A DNA stretch of 64,000 bases from Owenia fusiformis (GCA_903813345.2 CAIIXF020000007.1:25841564-25905563), one strand, 5' to 3'. Shown: positions 12,572 through 25,805, counted from the first letter of the stretch. Numbers and translations: made by a program. Notes: a model not told the origin generated them from the sequence alone.

Positions 12572-12839
12572 ACAGGTTCATCTGTATTTACAATATTCAG
12601 GTTTATCTGTATTTACAATATTTAGGTTTTTCTGTATTTACAATATTCAGGTTTAACTGCATTTACAATATTCAAGTTTACCTGTATTAACAATATTCAG
12701 GTTTAACTGTATTTACAATATTCAAGTTTACCTGTATTTACAGTATTCAGGTTTAACTGTATTTACAATAATCAGGTTTAACTGCATTTACAATATTCAA
12801 GTTTACCTGTATTTACAATATTCAGGTTTAACTGTATTC
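12572..12839. repeat. 25-bp minisatellite, about 10-11 copies
   Basis: The unit is approximately TTTACAATATTCAGGTTTA followed by ACTGTA or a close variant (25 bases), repeated head to tail about ten times with scattered substitutions (CAAGTTTACC, TTAGGTTTTT). The last unit decays into ggcaggttgc. The array contains no open frame. Copies differ by only a few bases, so the array is probably length-polymorphic. Confidence 0.85.
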
Positions 12840-14537
12840 AGGCAGGTTGCATCAAATCAGTTTATTCAAATAAATGACTTTAGCAAGCATGTATGATGTG
12901 TTTACATATTATGCCTTAAAATGGTAAGATCTATGAAAAGAGTGGAAAGGTTGCACTGAAGTTTATTCAATGAAAGGATAGTACAATGTATTTTAAGTTT
13001 CTAAAGTGCTAAAAAGTTCAGTACAATAAGTGCTTTCAATCTAGAAAGAACATTTATTCATAGAACATTTCTGTTATTACTTGAAGTTGAAAATCAGTTT
13101 TAATTAGCAATAGAATACTTAAAATCACTTCAATAATTAATTTCATAAAATCACTTTAATATCAATCTTTAAACATGTATTAACGGTATACTGAATCGTG
13201 TTATTCGCACCCAGGTGGCCGCTACCAAAACATTATTGTTTTCATTTTATGGTCTAAAAAGTGTTTTGTGATAATTCAAGGAAGGAAGTTAGGTTTGTGG
13301 TTCAATCTGTCACTGTTTTAACGTACAGTAGTTTTATTTGTTGATTCATGATCAATAGTTTCAAAATACGACTGAAAAATTACTCATCAGGTGGTTGGGG
13401 TAGTCACAGAAATAATATAGAACACCATAGTAACTAATAGAAAACAAACAAGAAAATAAAAACAAACAAGTTGAACTCAGATATAAATAGATAGAAAAAT
13501 AAAAAACGAGAAGTTGAATTCAGATATAAATAGAACTGTTTATAATTGATCGAATGTACAAAGGGCATCATCTAAATTTTATGATTTAGGAAGTACAAAA
13601 ATCATCACTTTAAAGATTACAATGTAAGATACCATAAGAATCAAATTTGATTCAATTCAATTGAATCCCTTCTGCCAATTTTCTATATCTTCCATATTGA
13701 TAGTTCATATCCCAAACCTGACGTAAATGTCCAAACATATCCAAATTTCCAAATAAGAATTTAGCAGCAGAGTAACATTTCTACCAATAGTATTATAACC
13801 CAAAAAATGTACAGTTTTTTTCCTGCTAACAGTTGCTACTGTTTAAACAGTCAATTAAATCCTGATGGACAAGTGTCTGTCAGGAATCAACATATGCCCT
13901 CATGTGTATGCAGTTTTTTCTGAAATCAAAACATGATTTGGCCCAGATTTAAATTAGCATAGGAAGTTTAGTTGTTTTGACAAGTAAGCATTTTTGTCCC
14001 ATGGGTATTTTGTTTTCTTTGCTTCTGGTTTTGAAAATATTATTTGTCTGTTTTAGGATTAGTTGTTGATATTTCTGATCTAATTTTTAACCTAATTGTG
14101 TGTTTAGGCCAGTAGAATCAAATTTACAATTGGCATCGATTTTGTCAGAAAAGGACCAAGATTTTTTTCCTTGTACATTTCCATTATCCTCAAAACAGAG
14201 CATCAGTGTCATTATTAAAATAAAATTAAAAATGTAAAGATTACAATTCAATTGATATTGAAGCTAAGACAGACTGTTTAGGATAAAATATTTTTAGGAG
14301 AAATACGGTGAACATATTCTTAGTTACCTTAGCCTTATCATTGTCTTTGGCTGGATATGTGTATTTAATACTGCCCACCATCAGTGAATTACCTCTTACC
14401 ACAAATTGCAAAAACATTAAATGAGCCATGCAATCCTACATTTTCAATCAAAAGAAAAAAGAATCAACAAACTTTGATCAAGCTGTTTCGTATTTAATAT
14501 TTTGAAGTTTTGTAACAAATCAGTTGCACTAACTTAC
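12840..14537. other. No supported gene
   Basis: The stretch is AT-rich non-coding. A 62-residue minus-strand open frame at 14241-14429 ends at a donor-like AAG|GTAACT, but no acceptor in a compatible phase with the neighbouring exon candidate was found, so it is not annotated as coding. Confidence 0.35.
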
Positions 14538-14647
14538 CTTTTTATCAGTGGTTTCATATTTGAGTTGATCCCCTGATGATAACTCAACCCTGTGAGGTGA
14601 TAGTCTTAAAATTGGTTGCAGCTTGTAGTAAATCTTGGAAGACATCC
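14538..14647 (-). CDS. Orphan coding-exon candidate, product unknown
   Basis: On the minus strand a good acceptor (ttcttacattccag) and a consensus donor (AAAAAG|GTAAGTTA) bracket 110 bases with one open frame. The intron enters in phase 1 and leaves in phase 0. The 36 complete codons begin MSSKIYYKLQ and contain SPHRVELSSGDQ, a composition that looks protein-like. I do not recognise a family. No partner exon with matching phase was found nearby, so it could be an exon of a minus-strand gene nested in the long upstream intron, a decayed gene fragment, or chance. Confidence 0.3.
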
Positions 14648-16714
14648 CTGGAATGTAAGAATGATATGTTAGAAATATTGCAAAAGGAGGATACCTATGG
14701 TGAGTGCATGGTGCAGTCTGACCCTGGAGTATCACGCAGATTTATCAAAAATTATAGTTGTCAGAGATAAATATGTCAATTATTTTGAACATGACACAAA
14801 TTTCAACCAGTTTCATTGATGTTTTGATTTTCTATTCAAACAATAAGCCTAATAATATTGAATCATAACAGACTAGATAAAGAAATAATCTTGATTTTCA
14901 AAAGTCATATCATATTTGAAAACTACATGAAAATAACATCTAAATATTGTTTATCAACTTTGAAATATCATTTTTCTTTGGAAATGTGATCTCTAGATCA
15001 GGTACTGAAATATCATTTATTTTATGGAAGATATTTTGTGTAACTATTTATTCTCAACATCTGTTTATGATCAATGTTTAAGTAAGCTTTTTCTATTTTT
15101 GGATAATTATAGAGTTTTGAAAGTTGTCCCTCATTTGTGAAAAAAGTCTAAAGAATTTTATCATATTCACTTACATCTTTAATTTGGCTCTCCCACCCCT
15201 TATGATTCCCAAATCTACCCAGGTGTAGATTGTTTTTAGACTGTAGTTTTTAACTATAAAAATTAAAAATTAAAAAAAAAATTTTAAAAATTAAAAGAAA
15301 GCCTCTTGAACAAGCCAAAAGTGTTCAATAAGTAGGTGTTTACATTTTAAAGAATAAACATGTAAGTCAATGGGGGAAATGATTTTGAGATGGAGAAAAA
15401 GTGTTCACATTACAAGGTGTTCAGATAAGTTGTATGGATATACAGGTTTCACTGAACTACTTAAACTACTAGATACAGAGGAAAGAGAGACATTCTAGAA
15501 CATATATGATGGAGTTTATCATGGACACTCACAGTGTGCAGTTATCTCAGGAAGAAACCAGATGAAGTCACTCCAAAACAATAAGTGCATTTTAATACCA
15601 CCAAGTGCATAAAATAAAAAAATTAGGAGATGATCTCATAGTTTATCGGATTATTGGATTAACATGATTCACTGATAGCATGCAGAGTAATTAACACAAT
15701 GTAGTTTAAATACTAAGCCACATATGTGCTAATTGTTCATTTATCTTTTATTGACTGAGCCAGCTATTGCCATGATATAACATAAGAGTGCACACTGGAC
15801 TGTACCCTGCGTGCAGAGTCTAGTTAAACTACTAGAAGACGAAGCTCTCTTTTAAGAAGTGAAGTCAAACGAATGCAAAGGGTAACTGGACTGTTCAGTC
15901 AGATAAAAACAATAGAAATACATAATTAATCTAAGTAACAATGTACATGTATCATAGAATCATATATTTGACCAGAAATCACAAGGGGCAACACCATGAA
16001 GAATAACATCAACTGTAGAACAGTAGATCGGTCCCGATCAATTTTGTGATAAAGGATTGACTGTTTTTTCTGATGTTGCCCGATGTGCTTTCTGATAAAT
16101 AACTGACCACATGGATCAAAGCCAGAAATTATCATATATACTACTAATTACATATAATATGCATACATGTTACAGGTATACATATAACAGCCTGGCCCTA
16201 ACCATGCATAATGCAATACGGGTGGTTATAATTATAGCACATATTGCACTAAATAAAACATTACAAAATTAACATATTTTCTGCACAAAATAATAACAGT
16301 GCAAACATAGAGTATCAGAAAATACAATTAAATACAAAAACACAAGTATCAAGCTAGTCTCAGATAACACAATTTTGGCAGATCATGAAAATCAAAATTA
16401 TTTAGGAGAACTTCATCAATGGACTGCAGACAGGCTCTGATTTACAACATTGCAACCAGATGTGATAGCACTGTATATATCTGATATATTAGAGTTTGGG
16501 GGAATGGACCTTTCTTCTCCCAGGAAATGGTTACTAAAACATTGGGAAAGACATTAACCATTTTGTGTAAATAAAATGCACTTAAAGCCTACTTTAAGGG
16601 ACACTGGAGCCTGGAGGGACTTGGACATGGACATAAATAGAAACAATTGACCTTACATGGATTAAACTTAACACAAAGGCGCCTACTTGGAACAGAAAGC
16701 AACAAAATAAGAAT
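14648..16714. other. No gene seen; one dispersed-repeat copy
   Basis: The stretch is AT-rich non-coding. Bases 15351-15465 are the second copy of the repeat seen at 1-115 (ataaacatg, aagtc, atggg, aagtgttcacat, ggatat). The segment at 15260-15300 is nearly pure A/T. The remaining open frames lack recognisable domains. Confidence 0.4.
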
Positions 16715-16985
16715 AAAATCATATCATTTGAATTATGTGATGAATAGAGTTGATGAATTTTTAGACTTCAACATTTTGATACAATTCATGGATTAAAACA
16801 CTGAGTCAGAATCAGTATTTCACTAACTACTCACTCAGTGACAGACAAAAATCAAATGATTTGAAATTATGAGATAAATAATTAAAGATGATGAATATTT
16901 AGACTTCAACATATTCAGATACTGTATATGGATTGAAACATTGATTCAGAACCACTACTTCACTAACTACTCACTCAGTGACAAA
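16715..16985. repeat. Tandem duplication, about 132-bp unit
   Basis: About 16715-16845 and 16847-16985 are direct copies. Each runs from atcatttgaatta or its variant, through tttagacttcaacat and ggatt.aaaca, to cactaactactcactcagtg. Copies differ at scattered sites, so the duplication is not recent. No coding capacity is seen. Confidence 0.75.
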
Positions 16986-17281
16986 CACAACTGGATCAGG
17001 GTAGCAGCAAAAGGTATGTTATAACATAACATCATCTCAGTTGAAAGACATCTGTAGCTCTTGTAATCTAATAAAAATATATCAAAGAACTCAGTTCAGT
17101 TTAATTGATACGGAGTGGCTCCAGGACCGACAATTGTCGGTACTGGAGACTGTCCAGGGGTATTTGCTGGGGTACCGACAATTGTCGGCACTCTATCGTC
17201 ACCTAGTAGTGCCAGATAGAGAACCGACAATTGTCGGTACGCAAGTGGCTGCTACGTGTTTTTGCTAGAGAGCCGACAATT

Positions 17282-18599
17282 TCATAAATAAATCCACTAC
17301 TTTTACTTTTACAAATAACCTCATCACTGGTAGGCTAGTGGTTAGCGTGCACGACTCAAACACACTCGGTCCCGAGTTCGAATCCCGGCAGGACCAATTT
17401 TTTTCTTTTGAGGGGGGGGGGCATAGTGCTTCTTTTGCAGTATGGAATCATATAGGCATTAACTTGTAGTGAGCCATCATTTATTTCGAAAAAAATTGAT
17501 TCAACTTCCATCAAAATTGTACTACAAGCTTCAATTAAAAAACATTTTAAAGCTCTTTTCTTGTTCTATCTAATGGGTCGATATATACAGTTAGGGGAGG
17601 GGATGCTTTCGCCCCCGTCGACCTCTACCCTTACTACGCCATGGCACAGGAGAAATATCTCATTTGGAATATATCACTGTTTACTTTGCGTTTGGTAGCT
17701 CTCTCATGCGAGATGGAATCGTGGCCATTAACTAAGGGAGCCAAATGCAACTTCCATCAAAAATTGTGCTATAAGGTATGAGTACCGTAATCCAACACCA
17801 AATTCGAAAATTCATAACAATACTTTGCACATATGGCGTTCGTGACCAACTATGAAACGCTTACCCCCCATAGTGTTATATATCAAAATGCACCTGTCCA
17901 TATAAGGTTCGATTGACCTACATCAAATTATAGGGAGTCAGGTTACTTTTCCAGTTTTTGAGATATCAGCGTCCGTTTATTGTAACTCGCGTTTGCTACC
18001 ACTTCCTCAATTCTGATATGACGGGCAAACGCGTAGTAAACATGCTCACGTTCGGAACTATTTTGACCTACATCGCTATTTTCGTAATTCAAATGAAAGT
18101 TGAACTCCTCTTTATTTTGATACCAAATAGTGGCATACTAGGTACCCTAGAAGCCAACTATGGGTTATTTAGTACGATACCACAGGTTTTTAAATGGACT
18201 ATATACCTTTTGGCGGATGGATATGGAACCTCATACCATACGATAAGCTTCAAATAAAAAACATTCTAGCTATTTTCTTCTATCTAATGGGTAGAAAACG
18301 CCCCTTTCTACGCCTGATCGGCTCAGGAGAAATATCCTGTCTGTTTAGAATATATATAGCCGTTTACTCTGCATTAATAGCTCTCTAACGTCTTACTTGT
18401 TCATGTTTTTTATTGGGTTTTCAACGTTTACTACCATTCCCTGTTCCCGGGCTACCATTTTTTGACTGGGTTTGGTAATCCCCGGGTAACCGGGGCTAAT
18501 ACCCTCCCCGGGTTTTGCACTTGTTCCCAAAATATCCTTATGATATCTGAAATACCCCCCCGCGCATTGCGCATGCGCCAGAAAATTCAAAAATCAATA
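17282..18599. repeat. Segment between palindrome arrays, with an internal duplication
   Basis: About 17534-17710 and 18245-18390 are diverged direct copies. Shared strings are aaaaaacatt, ctatctaatgggt, caggagaaatat and tagctctct, in the same order. A tRNA-like head sits near the left edge. The right part (18465-18565) is locally GC-rich (ccccgggtaaccggggct, then gcgcattgcgcatgcgcc). A 99-codon open frame at 17958-18257 has no recognisable domain and is not called a gene. The whole segment is probably a composite non-autonomous repeat. Confidence 0.55.
17326..17396 (+). pseudogene. tRNA-like sequence, probable SINE head
   Basis: It has an A-box-like ggctagtggttagcg and an excellent B-box/T-loop, gagttcgaatccc, followed by an acceptor-like ggcaggacca and a T run. 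The 5' side has no sequence complementary to the 3' acceptor arm, the T stem carries an A-C mismatch and no convincing 7-base anticodon loop forms. It is therefore not a functional tRNA. RNA polymerase III promoter boxes without a foldable tRNA are typical of a tRNA-derived SINE. No clear A-tail or target duplication was identified. Confidence 0.5.
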
Positions 18600-18717
18600 T
18601 TTGTCGGTCCTCTAGCGTGTAAACACAGCATATCTCCCGTACCGACAATTTATTTGTCGGTCCTCTAGCGTGCCACCACATCAGAGTCTAGAGTACCGAC
18701 AATTGTCGGTACTCTAG

Positions 18718-21700
18718 CCTTTACGTAATTGATATCATAGTTTGTTGGATTTGCCTGATTGATTCCACTACAGACTGAATATCATTTGTATGGCAAGGAC
18801 AATATCCTAGGTAAGTCAGGAGGTTAGTACCAAAGTGATTATTGTGATTTTTTATTCTGTAACACCAGATTACATTTAATATGCTATCACTATATATTAT
18901 ATCTATAAAGAATAGGGGGCTCCCCAAGGGGTATGTGATAAGGTGACCTGGCCTCTAAAAATGTGACTAAATGGGACTTTGGGGTATTTAAAAATGAACA
19001 AACGTGACAAATAAATGTTGACACTAAATGGTGACACTGCCCCCTCTTGTGGAGCCCTGAATAGTGTACAAGTAATATCTTAAGGTGAGTCAAGTAGGAC
19101 AACTTTTTGACACGTTTGTGCTGTTGTCAGCATGCATGCAATTAACCAACCTTAAAGGCTGTTACAGACAGTCACTAGACCCTAACAACGAAAATCATGA
19201 AGCCAAAGAATAAGATACCATTACACAATACCATCGATCCAATAATTCCATTTCTATTAATTTTCAATAGAATCCAATCAACTTGGCATCCTCTATAAGT
19301 ACACAGGTATGTTCTTGTAATAACGGTTATTTGTAAACCCATATAGAAATCAATAGGAGTAGTGTATGTTGGTTTTAAGATTTTTTGATTCAATCAGATT
19401 TGAGTTACATTTCTCATTATACTTCTTCCTGTGGCCTCATACACAACCATACACAACTTGTGGTAAAATAATCTCAATGGAAAATTGTAAAAACATTGTT
19501 TATTGTCTTGCTTCAAGCCCTTGGGACACCCCTCCTTGAACCTGACGCACCTCAGGCTCATAGTCTGGGAGGGGTTCTGGTTGCAGTTTTTCACCCTTCT
19601 GAGCACTTTTCAAGTGATATGGACCAATGTTGTCAAATGTGAACCCTATGGAATTTTATGAAAAAATGAACCCCCTTGGTCATGTTTGTAAAAGCACCCC
19701 TCATCGTGGTAAGCCCCCCCCCCCCCTCTCCATCTCTATCCTTCTGTGATGCAACAGAGAGAGATGCTATGAGTATCAGAATGGCACCCCAAGGCATCTT
19801 GCAATATCACAACCTCAAATTAAACTGTAACATACTGGTATTCAATGTCATGATTTCTACTCATTAATCTGCTGATAAAATTCAATTGATCAGATGTTGA
19901 TTTGATTTGCATCATTAGCCTGAGATGTGCTCATTAATATTCAAACAACAGATGTCCATATTAGAAGTCTACTCACAAATTATTCTCTTATTCTCAGAAA
20001 GCACAAGGGGCAACATTTTGAAAAACAAAGACAAACAACAAATAAGTTTCTCTCACTGTGTTATGTGGCTCACTAGCTGCCATTGTGTTATGGGGGATGG
20101 GGTATACATAAGGGACTTATGCAAGATACACTTTGAGAAACTTTGAAACATTTCAAAAGTATTAGGATAGAGTTGATGCAAGACTAAATATTTTTTTATA
20201 CGTACAGTACTCTAAACTAATCCCAAAATCAAGACCTACAAAACAGTCAAATTAGATGTAAATAATTTTTGTACATTACCAATACCCTGTAAATGACTGA
20301 ATATCAAAAATAATTATTGAAACTTCATTCAACCAAATCAGGACTTATTGTTCCCATGCCAAAAAATCATAAAAAATGAACAAATGCCACCAATATGAAA
20401 ACATGACTCCTATTCTATGTAAATCATTTGAATTGTGGCATTTTGGATGTTGTGTACCCCTAAATGACACCAGGAGCCCATCAAAAACAAAACAAATGGA
20501 GACTTAGGTGGCTATTAAGATAGCAACAGGCTAGACAAAAGCACCATTTAGATAGAATACTGGAAAACATTGTGATTGCCAGGACAAATAGTCTTTTGTG
20601 AATTTTTAAATCTGATCAACAGTTTTGTGCACAGCATCAAAAACAGACTGAATCTATTCTATTATAGCTGTTACTTCATCTCTTTTATGTTTAGTCATCT
20701 AATGCTGGACCCTTTTGTAAATTAAAACTGGCAAACTGAAATATATGCAATTGGGGTTACCCCTTCTCTTGACAAGATAAAGAGAGGCTCTGGTTAGCAG
20801 AATAACATCATTTATTCCATAAGAATAAACTTTGAAAACAAGTTCCTATAACTAATATAAAAATAAACTCTAGTGTCTCATGCCAGATTTGTCTGTTATG
20901 GAAGAAGTAGGTTATTGATGGTCGTGATGAAATATGAAAAATATCAATTGGCCAATATCATATTTTATCTCGGAATAAAATTCATATTCCATCCCTCCCA
21001 TTAAATAACCTCTTTGTATATTTTAAATTGAGATTCCAAGAAGTAAGCCAAAATAACATGAAAATCAAAGAGAACTGGTTCGAAAAATAAATTGGGAAAG
21101 TATTCCTTTGAAATTCTACCTCATTACTTCATAAGGTGTATGACTTCTGGGATCCCAACTGCAATTTATCATTTAGATGAAATAAACTACAACATTAAAA
21201 ACATATTTAAGTCAAAGGTTAGTGCATACACTGGGTAGATATTACTGACAAAGACTAATGCTTACTTGGCTTGCTGTTATCAGGTTGGGTGGGATATGTC
21301 TGAATTATGCTATTTCTGGTAATTTCTGATCAAGATCAGAGGCCACACATCTTGTAGGCTATGGAAGTGGTTTTGTTTATAATTTTCCCTGTCGCCCCTT
21401 CTCTAGTGTGTGGTAGCCTTTCATTTTCTTAAGGTGATCTTTGAGATGATCCCTACAATAGAAACATAGATGTCACAACCTACCATTTGTTACAGATACT
21501 GAATGTCAAACACTGAACACCAACCACCCAATGCCAAACACCAACCACCAAACACCATCTACATTTATGTTCTGGTGGTAACAAACACTAACTGCCACAA
21601 TACCCTTTTGAAGTTTGTGTTTGATTTTGCCCTTTTAAAAAATGCTTCAATTTTTAGAAAGGGAACTGAGGAAATGGATATATAATACAGAAAGTGTCAT

Positions 21701-24700
21701 GTCAGAAATCATATACAGTATGATAAAATTGTTTCTTCAACTTCAAAACTACAAATGTCATTTATTGTTCATAAGTAAAATTAAATAACTTTCTGCCTTC
21801 CCTACCAATGAGATGATCCCATCTAACCCCTCCCATCATTCTACTCCTTAAACCTCATTTTAGTCATATTCACTTTGAGATGGTCCCTGAGAATATCATA
21901 ACAACTGAATGAGTTCTAAAGCAAGGAAAGCACACAGAACAGCAAATAGGTACAACATGAAAGGGTAGTATGTAATCAAGTGAACTTCTGACTTGCACAC
22001 TTCACACACTTAGAGTAATGATAACCCTTCACTTTTGTATCTCTCTGGGACTCTGTTGAATTCTCAAAATTACACCTAACAGAGCAGAGTCCCTCAGCAA
22101 TAAAATAAGCAAGTAAGAATTTTGTCATAGTCAACACTCTTCTAAATTGAATTAAAGGAATCGCAAGACGAGAGTTGGCAATTTGTATACTTGGACAATA
22201 TAGGGAACAATGTAATGTGTAATACATTGTGTGATTGTTTACAAGGGAAAGTGCTTATCAGACATTGCTTAACATCACTTTACACCAAAAAAAACTTTCT
22301 GTAAAAACGATCATCTCACCACATACTTATGGAACCTTTTTTATTGTTTCATTGCTTTTTCACACAGTTTGGTCTCTGGATCTCAACTTTAGACATTTTA
22401 CGATGTTCTAGCTGAACCTCATATTTTTCAGAAAACAGAGAGCTCCTATGTACACACTTTTAATGGGGAAATCTTAAAATTCATGTGATAGGGGCCAAAA
22501 TTGACAAAATTAATTATCTACATCAGACCCTTCAGGTCTAAAAACATGGGCTTGATCTCAGGAAAAAATTTGAAGAACCTCGTTTGATTCTAAATTTTAA
22601 TTGAGGTTTAAACCAACATGACCAAGGGGACTCCGGCCAAGATACACTGATGGATTTCCAACTCCACTCTAAATGCTAAAGTTTCTTAATAGCTTATGAC
22701 TATTACAGGAAAGAGGATGCCAACTTTTCTTATATATTTCTTACTAAGCTAATAACTATCACAGGTAGGTTTAAAGAAAACATTTATTTTGTTTTTATTT
22801 TTAGTAGGTCACCTCCTCCTATTTCTGACTCATATAAAGAAGACTGAGAAAGGTCAGTCCATCATGCTTAGTAGACCCTGTATGCCAATTAGTAAGTCAC
22901 ATAGCCTCTGACTATAACAGACGATTTCACAATTTTGATACCAATATAATGTTAACTATCTGAAGCAGAGATTTCCTCATGGGCTTTCATGAGAGTTTAA
23001 TTTGAATTAATTGTTAACTACTTGTAGGCAAAATGAAATAATGTCAAGACTTCAGGCTAGTAGCTGAGGTGGGGTTCAGGGGGTGCAAAGCCCCCCCCCC
23101 TCCACGGCCAAGAAGTCATTCAAAAAAATCATGCAGCATTTTCAAGTGATTTTGGGTCAAAATGGTCAATGTGAACCCTCCTGAAATTTTTGAAAAGTGC
23201 CCTCTTGGCAAAAGCTGGCTATGGACAAATAAATAGGCTAGATCTATTTCTAATTTAAAGAGGCTGACAGAGACAGCCTCTAGCACAGGGTAACCACTAT
23301 ACAGTTAGCAGGTCTAGAATTAATCAGTTGTCTAAATGTTTCACAGCATGTTGGTATTTGATGTGGCCACCACTGAGGTCAATTGCATCAAGATCCAGAT
23401 GGTCAGTTTCCTCTAACATGTTTTCCCCTCAATGATATAAATAATGAGGTAATATCAAAATGGAAGAATTTGGATGTTTGAATAAAAGATTTAAGACAAT
23501 GAGATTTTCTTATTCTTGGGATTTTTCACTGAAATTTTTCAAAAGATTTGGCTGCCTCATTTTTGATTTTGATAATACATTGATAATATTTAAAGGGACC
23601 ACTGACCACCTTATCTCAATCTGGCACCAATGTGTTTGTGGGTTTCATTTGTGCATTTGTCTGATTTTCTAATCTTATCACATTGAAGTAAAAACATGAA
23701 CATATAAAAATCATGTATTATCAGAACATAATTATTTCCTCTTTAAAAGTTTACGAAAAAACACCATTTATTATATCACCCATTAATTTTTTTATTGTTT
23801 TTTCATCTATACATAATGAAACAATGGAAGCATGAACTGTTTTTCACACTACACTGGTGGATCTGGGGCTAAAAAGAAATACTATTTTCATTTTAATATT
23901 TATGACAAAATTGGCCTGAGTTTTCAAAATGTTTGTTCAAATTTTCCTAATAGGGGTCAAATGAATAATAATGAATAAAAACATTTCTGTGAGTTCTAGA
24001 CCTGCCTTTGATACCTATTATACCAGCTAAAAATAAGTCTGATAGTTAGGTTGACCATTATTTGACCACAAGATCTATCACCAATTTTATGGTGAAGATT
24101 TTCTGAAAAGTTGGGCATATGTTGTAAAATATCAATTTCACACAAAAAGGTATCATTTCTAAGTGTCCCTCTAATGATTTATTTTTGTTTAGATTTGGAC
24201 ATGTTTTGCAAAGATGCATTTTGTATGCAGTTTCATGCCTACAGAAGTATGCCACATCTGTCCCTTTGATATATCCCTTTAACTTATATTTATAAAGATT
24301 AATACATTGATCTAAACTGCTAAAACAAAATGCTTAAAGGAGTTCCATATTTGTACTGATGTAAACACACCGGATGAACAAAAAAAATGAGACTTAATCA
24401 AATGACTAAAATATCAGATACAATATTCCATGGTAGTGTAAAATGCCATGCACAAGCAAGAGTTGTAATCCTACATGTTTACTGGAAAATTGTTTGATCA
24501 CCTTAAAAGAGATATGAACTATAATTTGATATGGTTTATCACTCCTGCAACCTGGCTCTTCATCCCATGTTTCATTTGATTGATATATATTCCCTATCAT
24601 GGTCTGCCTCATTTAACAGTGTTATACAAATTCACAGATAAAGCAGGAATATTATACAGGTGTAAGACTAATCTTCCCAAATCCAGGTAAAAAATGGCAG

Positions 24701-25650
24701 TTGTGATGTGAGTGAATTAAGTGCATGAATAAATATGTAATTAGGCGAGGGACACTTATATGATGGAATTGTCAGCTGAGATTCTTTATTTTTGAGAAAG
24801 AATAAGAAAAGTGGCCTTTGTTATGGTGAATGAACACTTTATGGTTTCTTTAAAGTGCATGAATATACTTTTCTTCTTTTAAGGCAGCTTTTTGAGTTAT
24901 CATTAAGAAAAATACTTGCCAATTATTCTGTCAAATTTCAAAAGAAGGCCTCTTTTGGGAAAAAAGGCCCATTAGAGAATTTAGGCCATACTCGGAAATT
25001 AGAGAATTTAAACCACACTCCCTATCTACCTTTGACTGCTGACCTATACCGGCGATTACTAGAGTGCTGCTGACTCGATAAAAGGCTCGCGCTGGCTAGA
25101 ATTGTCTATGGTTCTAGCCAGGATAAAGATACCAGTTCTTCAACTCGACAATGGGAAGAACTGCTCTACCTTAGTGACTAATATGTCATGATATGACATC
25201 TAAAAGGGTCAATAAAAGATATATATATCTCTAATAATAAATATTGTAACTGTGTTCTGTCTTAAAGATTTTTGAACTGGAAAGACCACAGTGTGAACTG
25301 ATGCAAGAAAAGGGTTATATGTAAAAAGTTGGGGCTTGAAAGTGTTGAACTAACAGTGAACTTGTTGTTTACCACAGATAACACATAAGTACCTGTCATT
25401 AAAGGGTGTATTCTGACTATCTCAGACAGATAGGAACAGAGTTTACTAGATCCTTACATTTGTCAAACACAGAAGTATTAGGGGAAGGTCAGAAAATAGA
25501 AGGCCTGTATGTACAATGATCATTCTTTAATGAAGTAGCTAAAATGTTCAACTGTCTATTGCTTTCATGTTGGGCAGTTATATTATGAAAATTATGTGTT
25601 TTCTTGAGGTTATTTTGGTATTTTTGAGCTGGAGTTGTATTTAGTAAATT
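18718..25650. other. Long non-coding stretch with dispersed repeats
   Basis: No gene is supported. The segments 19591-19715 and 23135-23225 share ttttcaagtgat, caatg, tcaa.tgtgaaccct and a following ccc-rich end, so they are copies of one repeat; both lie next to long C runs (about 19708-19723 and 23089-23101). The 21475-21580 segment (ccaaacaccaaccaccaaacacc) is the second copy of the 2490-2600 repeat. Two adjacent small hairpins lie at 25092-25121 (10-bp stem CTGGCTAGAA) and 25133-25163 (8-bp stem CAGTTCTT). If the 5' exons proposed upstream are real, this is intron of the pseudokinase gene. Confidence 0.4.
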
Positions 25651-25805
25651 GTTTGTTTTATTTGTTTGTTTATTTGTTTGTTTGTTTGTTTGTTTGTTTA
25701 ATGTTTTGCTTGAATTTGTTTATCTAATTATTTTGGTATTTTTCATTCAGTATGTTATTGTATCTTGTTTTCTTTTGTTTGTTTGTTTTTGTTGGTTTGT
25801 TTGGT
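25651..25805. repeat. TTTG microsatellite
   Basis: Runs of gttt/tttg dominate 25651-25700, with a second cluster at about 25770-25805 separated by ordinary T-rich sequence. It is simple-sequence DNA only. Confidence 0.8.

Larger units (their letters stand above)
17119..18717. repeat. Periodic CCGACAATTGTCGG palindrome array split by 1.3 kb
   Basis: Perfect 14-bp palindromes lie at 17127-17140, 17175-17188, 17224-17237 and 18696-18709. A variant with a 5-base spacer is at 18642-18660. Half-copies lie at 17273-17281 and 18601-18607. Neighbouring copies are 48-54 bases apart. The outermost copies extend into longer palindromes: 17119-17148 is imperfect and 18688-18717 is a perfect 30 bp. The inner half-sites face each other across 17282-18599, as if that segment had been inserted into one palindrome of a continuous array. 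Alternatively the arrays may be subterminal repeats of one non-autonomous DNA element. Confidence 0.75.

Noticed and set aside
12572-12839. CRISPR-like array
   Set aside because: Units are contiguous 25-bp tandem copies without unique spacers, in animal nuclear DNA.
14241-14429. Partner exon for the 14538-14647 candidate (GNSLMVGSIKYTYPAKDN)
   Set aside because: No acceptor in the required phase 0 precedes the open frame; every phase-0 choice meets a stop within a few codons.
17326-17396. Functional tRNA gene
   Set aside because: The B box is excellent, but acceptor and anticodon stems do not form and the T stem has a mismatch.
17958-18257. 99-codon open frame with hydrophobic stretches in the split palindrome array
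   Set aside because: No recognisable motif, and it lies in a composite repeat; hydrophobicity follows from T-rich codons.
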